Assembly: GCA_046330135.1 (NCBI GenBank)
Contig: JAXLTI010000005.1
Location: 566,782 to 630,781, forward strand
Direction of reading: 5' to 3'
Source: CAYYFX01 sp046330135
GTDB lineage: Bacteria; ARS69
Length of the DNA stretch: 64,000 nt
The position numbers and the translations under genes are program-made. The notes beneath the pieces were generated by a model. It did not search any database. It saw only the letters and a program-made list of their open reading frames with translations, and was not told the DNA's origin. Below, piece after piece: positions 46,709 through 55,215 of this stretch (position 1 is its first letter; each line of letters begins with the position of its first letter).

Positions 46709-47722
46709 ATGCCGCCCGCTCACCCCGTCTTCGTCGTCGGCGCCCCGCGGACGGGGACGACCCTCGTCAAAGAGATCCTGAACCGCCACCCCGCGGTGCA
46801 TCTCTTCGACGAGGTCCATTTTTTCGAGCGGATCTGGGACGACCGGGCGCACCTCGGCGACCTCTCCACGGACACGTCGCGGCGGGCGGCCGTCGAGCGC
46901 GTCCTGGACATCGTGCGCCGGTTCGGCTCGGACGCGGACGTGGCGGAGGCGTTGCCGATCCACGTGTACGACCGCGGCCTCGTGGCGGCGGGCCCCAGCT
47001 ACCCGAACCTCGCCCGCATCCTGTTCACCACGCAGGCGGCGCGTCGCGGCGCGTCGGTCTGGGGGGACTCGAGCCCGCAGGACATCCTCTATCTGGCCAC
47101 GATCCTCTCGTGGTGGCCGGACGCGAAGATCGTGGCGCTCGTGCGCGATCCGCGCGGGTTCCTCTCCTCCTACAAGAACTACCATCGCCGCGGCGTGGCC
47201 ACGTATCGCGAGCGCTACAACCCGTTGCCCGTCTCCATGCTCTGGAAGAGCTACATGACGGCGCTGCTCGAAGCGGAGAAGGCGCCGTGGGGCGCTTCCG
47301 TGATGCGGCTGCGCTACGAGGACCTCGTGGCGGAGCCGGAGAAGTGGGTGCGCAGGCTGAGCGAGCACGTGGGCGTGGAGTTCGTCCCGGCCATGCTCGA
47401 GGTGGAGCGCGCGAACACGTCGTTCGTGCAGGAGCAAGGCGGCGCGCCGCGGCGGCGCGGCATCTTCTCCACGTCGGCGGACCGCTGGCGCACGGAGCTG
47501 ACCCCCACCGAGATCTGGCTCGGCGAGCGTATCTGCGGCGACGTGATGCGCGAGCTGGGCTACGAGCCGGCGTCGAACGGGCAGGCGCCGTCGGCGATGG
47601 AGCTGGCGAAGGTCGCGGCGCTCTTGCCGGGACGAGCGTTCAATCTCCTCTTCCGTACCGGCAAGCCGTTCACGTTCTCGAAGCTCGCGCGGGTCCTGAC
47701 GCTCTTCCGCAAGGGGTCGTAG
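46709..47722 (+). CDS. Sulfotransferase family protein
   Basis: 337 aa; ATG 46709 preferred to GTG 46694 because AAGGA lies about seven bases upstream. The 5'-phosphosulfate-binding loop GAPRTGTT (11-18) and the 3'-phosphate block VRDPRGFLSSYKNY are intact, so it likely transfers sulfate from PAPS to a sugar, lipid or protein acceptor. It has no signal peptide. An extended -10 (TGCTAAGAT, 46615-46623) is a possible promoter. Two genes further on lies a second, shorter sulfotransferase-like gene. Confidence 0.88.
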   Translation: MPPAHPVFVVGAPRTGTTLVKEILNRHPAVHLFDEVHFFERIWDDRAHLGDLSTDTSRRAAVERVLDIVRRFGSDADVAEALPIHVYDRGLVAAGPSYPNLARILFTTQAARRGASVWGDSSPQDILYLATILSWWPDAKIVALVRDPRGFLSSYKNYHRRGVATYRERYNPLPVSMLWKSYMTALLEAEKAPWGASVMRLRYEDLVAEPEKWVRRLSEHVGVEFVPAMLEVERANTSFVQEQGGAPRRRGIFSTSADRWRTELTPTEIWLGERICGDVMRELGYEPASNGQAPSAMELAKVAALLPGRAFNLLFRTGKPFTFSKLARVLTLFRKGS

Positions 47723-47822
47723 CCAACCTGGCGGGGAGCTCGGCGGCGCCCGCGACATCTTCCCCGCGCGGCGCACCCATGCGATCCTCCCGGCACGCAC
47801 GAGCGGAGGACGTGAGAGCGCG

Positions 47823-48743
47823 ATGCCCGATCAACCCGGCCCCTACGTCGAAGACCCGCGCAACGCGTCGCTCCGGATCTCGCTCGACGGAGAGATGGTC
47901 CCGCGGGAGCGGGCGCTCGTTTCGGTGTTCGATGCCGGCTTCCTGCTCGGCGACGGCGTGTGGGAAGGCATCCGCATCTGCCGCGGCGTTCCCCTGTTCC
48001 TGGACGAGCACTTGGACCGGCTGTTCGAGGGCGCGGCCGCGCTGGACTTGGACGTCGGCCTGACGCGCGAGGAGTTCGCCCGGCGCGTGCACGAGACGAT
48101 CCACGAGAACCGGCTCGAGACGGGCGCGCACCTCCGACTCATGGTCACGCGCGGCCTCAAGCGCGTGCCGTACCAGGATCCGGCGCTCTGCGAAGGCCGC
48201 GCCACCGTGGTGATCGCGCCGCAGTACGTGAACCCGAGCGACCGCGCGCGTCGCGAGGGTCTCAAGCTCGCCACGGTCCACGTTCGCCGCGGCGCCCCCG
48301 ACGTCCAGGATCCGAAGATCAACAGCCACTCCAAGCTGAACTGCGTCCTCGCGTGCATCCAGGCGAAGAAGGTCGGCGCCGACGAGGCGCTGATGCTGGA
48401 TCCGCACGGCTTCGTCGCGACGTGCAACTCCACGCATTTCTTCGTCGTGCGGCGGGGCGAGGTGTGGACGTCCACCGGGAAGTACTGCCTGGGCGGCATC
48501 ACGCGGCGCCACGTGCTGGAGCTCGGCCGCGCGAACGGAATCCCGTGCCTCGAGAAGGACTTCAGCCTGACGGACGTGTACGGCGCGGACGAGGCGTTCT
48601 GCACCGGGACGCTCGCGGGGCTGCTGCCGGTGCGCGAGGTGGACGGCCGGCGTCCGCGGGCCGGGGTCCCGGGGCCGGTCACGACGCGACTACAGGCACT
48701 CTACGCGGCGCTCGTGGAGGAGCGGTGCGCTCGCGGCGGGTGA
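47823..48743 (+). CDS. Class IV aminotransferase (BCAT-like)
   Basis: 306 aa, fold type IV PLP enzyme: SVFDAGFLLGDGVWEGIR, FLDEHLDRLF, and the C-terminal EAFCTGTLAGLLPV that binds the PLP phosphate. Lys165 in the DPKI segment is the best Schiff-base candidate; its distance to the following LNCVLA block seems two residues longer than in IlvE as I remember it. The substrate could be a branched-chain or D-amino acid or an unusual one. The sulfotransferase-like gene starts 37 nt downstream. In plants a BCAT-like domain and such a P-loop domain are fused in one protein. Confidence 0.88.
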   Translation: MPDQPGPYVEDPRNASLRISLDGEMVPRERALVSVFDAGFLLGDGVWEGIRICRGVPLFLDEHLDRLFEGAAALDLDVGLTREEFARRVHETIHENRLETGAHLRLMVTRGLKRVPYQDPALCEGRATVVIAPQYVNPSDRARREGLKLATVHVRRGAPDVQDPKINSHSKLNCVLACIQAKKVGADEALMLDPHGFVATCNSTHFFVVRRGEVWTSTGKYCLGGITRRHVLELGRANGIPCLEKDFSLTDVYGADEAFCTGTLAGLLPVREVDGRRPRAGVPGPVTTRLQALYAALVEERCARGG

Positions 48744-48780
48744 CGAACGGTGGCGGCGCTGCCGGAACCGGAGGAGCCGC

Positions 48781-49509
48781 TTGGCCGGCCGCCTGATCGC
48801 GATGTGGTCCGGGCCGCGGAACATCTCCACGGCCCTCATGCGCAGCTTCGGGAATCGCCCGGACACCGACGTCGTGGACGAGCCATTGTACGGCCATTAC
48901 CTCGCGGTCACGGGCATCGACCACCCGGGCCGCGAGGAGATCCTCGCCTCGATGCCGACCGATTGGCGAGACGTCGTGGCCGGGCTGACGCGCGCGCCCG
49001 CGGACGGGCGGATCTTCTACCAGAAGCACATGACCCACCACGTCACGCCGGACGTCGGGCTGGACTGGATCGTCCCTCTCGACAACTGCTTCCTCCTGAG
49101 GGATCCGGAGGAGGTCGTGCGCTCGTATCGCGCGAAGCGCGAGGGTGCCGCGGCCGCCGATCTCGGCTTCGAGCAGCAGGCCCGGATCTTCGACTTCGTC
49201 GTCACGCGGACGGGACGGGTGCCGCCGGTCGTGGACGCACGCGACATCCTGGAGAATCCGCGCCGGACGTTGTCCGCGCTCTGCGATGCGCTCCGGATCG
49301 ACTTCCGCGAGGAGATGCTGTCCTGGCCCGCCGGTCGCCGCGACACCGACGGCGTCTGGGCGCGCCACTGGTACGACGCGGTCGAACGGTCCACGGGCTT
49401 CGCCCCGTACCGACCGCCGGAAGAACCGCTGGACGGCACGGGCCGCGCGCTCGCGAACGCTTGCCGGCCCTTCTACGAGAAGTTGAAGGCGCACGGGATC
49501 GGAGGGTGA
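48781..49509 (+). CDS. Short sulfotransferase-like P-loop protein
   Basis: 242 aa from TTG 48781; GGAGGAG lies four bases before it and no better start exists. The loop WSGPRNIST (9-17) is a 5'-phosphosulfate-type P-loop, followed by DTDVVDEPLYGHYLAVTG. The 3'-phosphate block is FLLRDPEEVVRSY. These features match the N-terminal domain of plant BCAT-like proteins as I recall them. It sits directly behind the class IV aminotransferase gene, so both probably act on one metabolite. A kinase-like or sulfotransfer reaction is possible. Confidence 0.82.
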   Translation: MAGRLIAMWSGPRNISTALMRSFGNRPDTDVVDEPLYGHYLAVTGIDHPGREEILASMPTDWRDVVAGLTRAPADGRIFYQKHMTHHVTPDVGLDWIVPLDNCFLLRDPEEVVRSYRAKREGAAAADLGFEQQARIFDFVVTRTGRVPPVVDARDILENPRRTLSALCDALRIDFREEMLSWPAGRRDTDGVWARHWYDAVERSTGFAPYRPPEEPLDGTGRALANACRPFYEKLKAHGIGG

Positions 49510-49572
49510 TCTCGGCGGAAGGAAGTGGCCTGCGCCGCTGGCCCCACGACCTGACCAAAATCAGTCCCTCGC

Positions 49573-49632
49573 CTGACGGGCGTCATCCCTGCGGCTGATC
49601 GGCGTCATTGCCGCGGCTGACGGAAGTCACGG
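49573..49632. repeat. Degenerate 22-bp tandem repeat, nearly three copies
   Basis: Units begin CTGA at 49573, 49595 and 49617. Each has CGG-n-GTCA followed by a GC-rich end; the third is truncated. It lies between the sulfotransferase-like gene and the next secreted-protein gene. Confidence 0.6.
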
Positions 49633-49751
49633 ATTCTCGCCTCGCCGCGCGCGTCCCGTGCCAGCCCGCGTGGCGTCGACTCGTTGACACGGATCCGTCC
49701 GCCCGCCGACCCCGCGACCGTGCGGGTCGACCGGGAAGAGGAGGATGCCTC

Positions 49752-50399
49752 ATGAAACGAATGGCGCTGGTACTGGTCGCCTTGTTGCTCCTGACTCCGC
49801 GAGCGGCCGGCGCGGCCTCGCCATACTACGAAGGATGGGACTCCGGCTCGCTCGGGATCTGGCAGCCCAACACCCTCCAGGACTCCGTGGCGGTCGTACC
49901 GTCGGGCGGCCATCCGAACGGATTCCTGCGGTGCTGGGGAACGGCCAGTGCGAACTGGCCGATCGGGATGATGACGTACGATCCCGCGTGCACGGGGGAC
50001 TTCGCGAGCATCGACCAGATCTCCTTCGATCTGCGCTTCATCGCCGGCACCCAGTTCGGCGAGACGATGTTCCGGGTGAGATACCTGGACGGCTACCACA
50101 ACGGGTGGCACTACACGCTCTCGACGACGTTCCCCATCGGCATCTGGGTTCCCTTCACGATCCCGCTGGACCCCGACTGGACCGATGCGCAGGCCACAGC
50201 GGCGGGTTGGGTGCAGGAAACGGTCAGCGCTCACTTCGCGGAAACGATGGCCCACGTCTTCACGACCGAAATCCGCATCAACGGCGTGGGATACCTGGAG
50301 GCGGGCGTCGACGAGTTCCGCCTGAGGGCCAACCCCGCCGTGGGCGTGGGGAGCCAGGACTTCGTGAGCTGGGGCAGGATGCGGAGCGCCTATCGGTGA
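49752..50399 (+). CDS. Small secreted beta-sandwich-like protein with SWGR...YR tail
   Basis: 215 aa; ATG 49752 with AGGAGG upstream. Signal peptide MKRMALVLVALLLLTPRAAG, then a domain with EGWDSGSLGIWQPN, ISFDLRFIAGTQFGETMFRVRYLDG and ending GVDEFRLRANP, a layout typical of laminin-B or carbohydrate-binding sandwich folds. No enzyme motif. The C-terminal residues SWGRMRSAYR match the tail of the protein at 29073-29639, although the two mature domains look unrelated. Confidence 0.75.
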   Translation: MKRMALVLVALLLLTPRAAGAASPYYEGWDSGSLGIWQPNTLQDSVAVVPSGGHPNGFLRCWGTASANWPIGMMTYDPACTGDFASIDQISFDLRFIAGTQFGETMFRVRYLDGYHNGWHYTLSTTFPIGIWVPFTIPLDPDWTDAQATAAGWVQETVSAHFAETMAHVFTTEIRINGVGYLEAGVDEFRLRANPAVGVGSQDFVSWGRMRSAYR

Positions 50400-50518
50400 C
50401 TCGTAGGACGCACGGGCGAGGCTGAGCGCACCTGATGCCGGCCAGGGATGCGCCCGTCGGGCCGCCTTGCCCGTGGCGACCCCTCATCTCGTGGTCGTTC
50501 GTGTAAGCTCGCGCGCCT

Positions 50519-51748
50519 ATGTTCCGAGTCGACCGCCTCCGCGAGCACGCCCTCGGCCCGAACACGCTCAGCGCCGCGCACGACGAGCTCCTCGCGCGCG
50601 GCGAGAGCGTCGTGGATCTCGTCTCGGGGAACCTGAACGCGCAGGGACTTCGCTTCCCGGAGGAGGCGCTGCGGCAAGCGCTCGAGGAGGCGCGGCCTCG
50701 CGCGGCCACGTACACGCCCGATCCGCTGGGTCGAATCGAGGCGCGCGAGGCGATCGCCGCGTACTACGAGCCTGCCGGGCTTCGCGTGGCCCCCGACCGG
50801 ATCGTGGTGACGCCCGGGACGAGCGTCTCTTACCTCTACGCGTTCTCCGTGCTGTGCGAACCGGGGGACGAAGTGCTGGTGCCGCGCCCGTCGTATCCGC
50901 TATTCGACGAGATCGCGCGGATCCCCGGCGTGCGTCTCGCCCCGTACCGGCTGCGCGAAGCGGACGGCTGGCGCATCGACCTCGAGCATCTCGAGTCGCA
51001 GGTGTCCACGCGGACGCGCGCGATCGTGCTGATCTCTCCGCACAACCCCACGGGCGCGGTGGCGTCCGCGGCGGAGATCGAAGGGCTCGCGGAGATCGCG
51101 CGCCGGCATGACCTCGCGATCCTCGCGGACGAGGTCTTCTGCGAATTCGTCTTCGACGACGGTCCCTTCGCACGACCGGCTCTCGCCGGCGCCGCGCCTC
51201 GCCCGGGCACCGCGCCCGCACGCGCCGCGGAGGCCGGCGCGCCGTTCGTCCTCACGCTGAATGGCTTCTCGAAGATGTTCTCGCTGCCGGGCTGGAAGGT
51301 GGGCTGGATCCTGGTGACCGGCGACGAAGACCGCGCGGCGAAGGCCGCGTGGATGCTCTCGCACGTGTCGGATGCGTTCCTGGTGGTGAACGAGCTGGCA
51401 CAGTGCGCGGTCCCCGGGATCTTCGCGGGTGCGGCGGCCTTTCCGCGCGAGCTGCGTGAGCACGCGCGCCGCGGCCGCGACGTCGCGCTCGCAACACTCT
51501 CCCTCCCCGGCGTCACGTCGGTCGTTCCGCCGAAGGGAGGGCTCTTCCTCACGGTGCGGCTGGTGGGGGCGGGCCTGGAGGAGGAGGAGATCGCGCTCGA
51601 TCTCCTCCGTCGCGCGCAGGTCCTCGTGCACCCCGGCTACTACTACGATCTTCCGCCGGATCACCTCGTGCTGTCGTACGCGGCGAGGGAGGAGACGCTC
51701 CGTCCGGCGCTGGAGAAGATCGCGGCCCGGCTCGGAACCCCCGGGTAG
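50519..51748 (+). CDS. Class I/II pyridoxal-phosphate aminotransferase
   Basis: 409 aa, fold type I. VTPGTSVSYLYAFSVLCEPGDEVLVP binds the cofactor, HNPTGA holds the conserved Asn, ADEVFCEF the Asp, and NGFSKMFSLPGWKVGW the Schiff-base Lys. The C-terminus GGLFLTVRL binds the substrate carboxylate. The family includes aspartate, alanine and aromatic aminotransferases; the exact substrate is not readable. There is no Shine-Dalgarno before ATG 50519, but a TAAGCT element ends about 12 bp upstream, so translation may be leaderless. Confidence 0.9.
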   Translation: MFRVDRLREHALGPNTLSAAHDELLARGESVVDLVSGNLNAQGLRFPEEALRQALEEARPRAATYTPDPLGRIEAREAIAAYYEPAGLRVAPDRIVVTPGTSVSYLYAFSVLCEPGDEVLVPRPSYPLFDEIARIPGVRLAPYRLREADGWRIDLEHLESQVSTRTRAIVLISPHNPTGAVASAAEIEGLAEIARRHDLAILADEVFCEFVFDDGPFARPALAGAAPRPGTAPARAAEAGAPFVLTLNGFSKMFSLPGWKVGWILVTGDEDRAAKAAWMLSHVSDAFLVVNELAQCAVPGIFAGAAAFPRELREHARRGRDVALATLSLPGVTSVVPPKGGLFLTVRLVGAGLEEEEIALDLLRRAQVLVHPGYYYDLPPDHLVLSYAAREETLRPALEKIAARLGTPG

Positions 51749-51821
51749 CCGCGCCGCAGGGAAGCGTGACGTAGCGGCCAGTTCAGAGTGGCTCAGTCCA
51801 GCGGCGCGGCCCGAGCGCCGC

Positions 51822-53645
51822 CTAGAGCATCGTGTGCAGCAGTCCCCAGATGCCGAGCCCCAGCGCCGCGAGCGAGTCTCCCGCAATGAGCCCGCCGCCC
51901 ACCAGCGACGTGTCGCTCATGTCCTCGGGAAGATCGGCGTCCTCGGGCCGCCGCGGCCGGCTCGACGACCACGTGTTCCAGAGCGAGCCCGCGATGCTCC
52001 CGCCGCCGAACCACGCGGCGACGTCGAAGTTCACGAAGCCGCCGAAGGACGACGCGTAGGGGCTGGGCAGGAAGATGCAGTCCAGGGCGAGGTCGGTGTA
52101 GTAGCCGGCGCGACTCTCCGTCTTCCAGACCTTCCAGGCGGCGTTGCCCTTGATCACCTTGCGCAGCACCTCGGTGATCAGCCCGAGCGCGATGCCGAGC
52201 GAGAGCGCGATCATCACGTGCGGGTTCGGGTGCGCGAGGCTGTCGAGCGCACCGATGAACTTGAAGGTCATGGCCGACTGCCACTTGTCGATGCCGGGCG
52301 CGTCCGGGTGCGCATACTGGTTCAACTTGAGGATCGGGTACGCCTGCATGAACAGGCGCGCGAGCACCACGGACATCACCGCGCCCATCGTGACCCCGAT
52401 CACCTGATAGCGGAACTGGATGGCGCGGTTCGTGCCGAGGCGCCACCCGGTAGACCTGTCCTGCTGCATGTCGCAACCGACGCTCGTGGAGACGAGGAGA
52501 ATGGACGCGCAGAGGAGCCCCACCGCGGGGACCTTGAGCCCCACCGCCGCCAGGATGAACACGGTGATCACGAACGCACTGGAGATGGGATTGCTGTCCG
52601 AGATGCCCAGCGAGATCCCGTTGACCATGAGGAAGATGAAGACGAGCCCGATCCCGATCACTGTGTAGAGCACCGGGAGGTGCAGCACCGTGACGGCGGT
52701 GGCGGCCACGCCCGCCGCCCAGAAGATGACCCAGCCCACGAGGAAGCGGTTGTCGGTGCGCTTCCAGTCCTCCGCGGGCGGCGCCTTCTTGCCCTTCGCC
52801 GCGCCCCATTCCTTCGCGGCCTGCACGCCGAGCAGCGACATGTCCACGATGGCCGCGCCCAGGATCATGCCGAGCGCCGCGATGAACCCGATCTTCCGGA
52901 AGGGCGCGTTCGCGTCGAGCCAGCCGTTCGCGCGCAGCCACGGCGTGAGCCACACGCCGATCGCGCCGACGGTGATGGCGGGCACGCCGATGCGCGCGCC
53001 GACGATCGCCCCGGCGCCCACCGTGGCGGCGGAGAAGCCCGTCGCCTCGATGCCCTTCGAGAGGCTCGCGCCCAGCCCGCCCACGAGCCCCGCCAACGTG
53101 CCGACTCCGAGCTTCATGATGGAACGTTCCAGGATGCGGAGATCGGTCAGCGCGCGGAGGATGTTCGCCACCGCGAACCCCGACGGGAACGTGAGCTGCA
53201 TGCGGTCGACGAGGATCGGCGTGTAGAGCATGCCCACGCCCACGCCGAACATCCCGATGCAGAGGAAGTAGAGCACCAGCTGCCAAGTCGGCGGCTCGGG
53301 AATCCCGAGCCAGGTCATCGCCTGGACGAGGACCGCCATCCCCGAGAGGCTGGCTACCGAGGCGGCCATCGTCTGCATGTAGTTCGCGCCGTGCTTCCCT
53401 TCGGCGCCGTACCCGTACGTCACGACGCTTCCGAGGATGCCGGCGAGGACCTGCCCGCCGACGAAGAAGCCCAGCGAGAAGTTCATGTAGGCGGCGGTGA
53501 TGCCGCCCAAGGGCCCCAGGATGAAGATCGCGACCGCGCCGAGGAGGATGTGGTAGGGGGGCGAGTCCATCGCCGGCAGGAACCGGCGAAGCCCGGTGCG
53601 GGGCGGGACGGATTCGGGCGCGGCGGGTGGCGTCGCGGGCGACAT
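51822..53645 (-). CDS. OPT family oligopeptide/metal-chelate transporter
   Basis: 607 aa with about 14-16 membrane helices. Family blocks include ITAAYMNFSLGFFVGGQVLAG near the start, FPSGFAVANILRAL, VGARIGVPA and SNPISSAFVITV, and CDMQQDRSTGWRLGTNR in a cytoplasmic loop. The family imports small peptides or metal chelates with proton coupling. A hydrophilic C-terminal segment is rich in Asp/Glu and Arg. It is monocistronic, convergent with the aminotransferase gene. Confidence 0.92.
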   Translation of the reverse strand: MSPATPPAAPESVPPRTGLRRFLPAMDSPPYHILLGAVAIFILGPLGGITAAYMNFSLGFFVGGQVLAGILGSVVTYGYGAEGKHGANYMQTMAASVASLSGMAVLVQAMTWLGIPEPPTWQLVLYFLCIGMFGVGVGMLYTPILVDRMQLTFPSGFAVANILRALTDLRILERSIMKLGVGTLAGLVGGLGASLSKGIEATGFSAATVGAGAIVGARIGVPAITVGAIGVWLTPWLRANGWLDANAPFRKIGFIAALGMILGAAIVDMSLLGVQAAKEWGAAKGKKAPPAEDWKRTDNRFLVGWVIFWAAGVAATAVTVLHLPVLYTVIGIGLVFIFLMVNGISLGISDSNPISSAFVITVFILAAVGLKVPAVGLLCASILLVSTSVGCDMQQDRSTGWRLGTNRAIQFRYQVIGVTMGAVMSVVLARLFMQAYPILKLNQYAHPDAPGIDKWQSAMTFKFIGALDSLAHPNPHVMIALSLGIALGLITEVLRKVIKGNAAWKVWKTESRAGYYTDLALDCIFLPSPYASSFGGFVNFDVAAWFGGGSIAGSLWNTWSSSRPRRPEDADLPEDMSDTSLVGGGLIAGDSLAALGLGIWGLLHTML

Positions 53646-53736
53646 AGGTCGCGGACTATATCATCGGCGCCGGAGAGCCCCTAGCGCCTTCCGGCATCGG
53701 TCGCGTGCTAGTTTGAAATAGGACACCACCCCGGCG

Positions 53737-55215
53737 TCAAACAGCGGTCGATCTCGCGCCGGCGCGCGCCTCCGCTTCGCGCCGGATGCCTTGCAGCATG
53801 CTGCGAAACACGGGTCCGTGGAACGGCGACACGGCTCCCCAGTAGACGACTCCCCCGAGACCCCGCGGCCGGAAGCGGGCGATCTGCGCGAGCCGCGATG
53901 TTCCCTCCGTCTCCGACGCGATCTCGAAATCCAGCTCGGCGTCCCCGGGAAGTTTCATCTCCGCGCGAAGCTCGAGCCGCTTCCCGGGCTCGAGCCCCAC
54001 GACGCGCCAGAAATCGACCGGGTCTCCGAAAGAGAGGCGGTCGGCGTGACGCCGGCCCCGCGTCAAGCCTGGCCCGCCGAGCATGCGATCGATCGCGCCG
54101 CGGATCCGCCACAGGGGCTGCGCGGCGTACCAGCCGTGGCGGCCGCCGAGGCGGCAGACGGTGTCGAAGACAATCTCCGCCGGTGCCGCAACGCGGGTCT
54201 CGCGCCGATCGACGAACGTCTTGCCGCCGGCCCACGACGGGTCTCCGGGCAGCGGTCCGGCGTCCTTCCACGTCGTCTCGACGTCGTCCCGCGCCTCGCG
54301 TCCGAGCGCGGCCTCGATGGCCTCCCGCACCGTGAGGCAGCGGTGCGGCATCAGCCGCGCCGCGTCGTCGTTGCGGCAGACGACGGGGTTGCGCAATCCC
54401 TCCGCGAGCGGCCGCGCGATGTGCCGACTCACCGGCGTCACGAGGTGGATCCACAGCGAGCTGAGCCGCGGCGTGAGCACGGGCACCGGCACGATGCGGC
54501 GGCGCGGCAGCCCGCGAGCCTCCGCGAGGATTCCGATGATGTCCGCGTACGTGAGGATCTCCGGGCCGCCGATGTCGAGCGTCCTGCCGATCGTCTCCGG
54601 CGTGCTCAGGCACTCCACGAGGTAGTGGAGCGCGTCGCGGATGGCGATCGGTTGCGCGGGCGTGTGCACCCAGCGTGGCGTCACCATGACCGGAAGCCGC
54701 TCCACGAGGTAGCGCAGGATCTCGAAGGACGCGGAGCCCGACCCGATGATCATGGCGGCGCGGAGCACGGTCACGGGCACGCCGCCCTCCGTGAGCGCGA
54801 GCTCCACCTCGCGCCGTGACGCAAGGTGCTTGCTGAGGTCGGCGCCCGTCTCGCCCAGCCCCCCGAGGTAGATGATCCGTTCGACCCCGGCGGCGGCGGC
54901 CGCATGACCGAACGAGCGAGCGAGGTCGCGGTCGCGCCGCGCGTATTCCGACTTCGCGGCGATCATCGAGTGGACCAGCCAGCAGGCGGCGCGGCAGTCG
55001 GCGATCGCGTTGCGCACGGCGAGGTCGTCGCCCACGTCGCCTGCCACGATCTCGACGCGCGGATCCTTGGCCCACGCGCGGTCGCTCAGCTTCCGCGCCT
55101 CGCGGGCGAGGCACCGGACGCGCACGCCGGCCGCCAGAAGGCGGGGCACGAGGCGCCCGCCGACGTATCCCGTGGCGCCGGTGACGAGCACGGGGGCGTG
55201 GCCGGTGGCGCTCAC
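53737..55215 (-). CDS. NAD(P)-binding SDR protein with C-terminal DUF2867 domain
   Basis: 492 aa from GTG 55215, which overlaps the stop of the MerR-type gene (GTGA). The N-terminal ~300 residues are an atypical SDR: PVLVTGATGYVGGRLVPRLL binds NAD(P), with IIYLGGLGE and VLRAAMIIG. The C-terminal ~170 residues are a DUF2867/START-like domain (WYAAQPLWRIRGAIDR, VVYWGAVSPFHGPVFRSML). Enzymes of this layout are unassigned; they may reduce lipophilic substrates. Coupling to a CarH-like light/B12 regulator suggests a role in a pigment or lipid response (inference). Confidence 0.87.
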   Translation of the reverse strand: MSATGHAPVLVTGATGYVGGRLVPRLLAAGVRVRCLAREARKLSDRAWAKDPRVEIVAGDVGDDLAVRNAIADCRAACWLVHSMIAAKSEYARRDRDLARSFGHAAAAAGVERIIYLGGLGETGADLSKHLASRREVELALTEGGVPVTVLRAAMIIGSGSASFEILRYLVERLPVMVTPRWVHTPAQPIAIRDALHYLVECLSTPETIGRTLDIGGPEILTYADIIGILAEARGLPRRRIVPVPVLTPRLSSLWIHLVTPVSRHIARPLAEGLRNPVVCRNDDAARLMPHRCLTVREAIEAALGREARDDVETTWKDAGPLPGDPSWAGGKTFVDRRETRVAAPAEIVFDTVCRLGGRHGWYAAQPLWRIRGAIDRMLGGPGLTRGRRHADRLSFGDPVDFWRVVGLEPGKRLELRAEMKLPGDAELDFEIASETEGTSRLAQIARFRPRGLGGVVYWGAVSPFHGPVFRSMLQGIRREAEARAGARSTAV

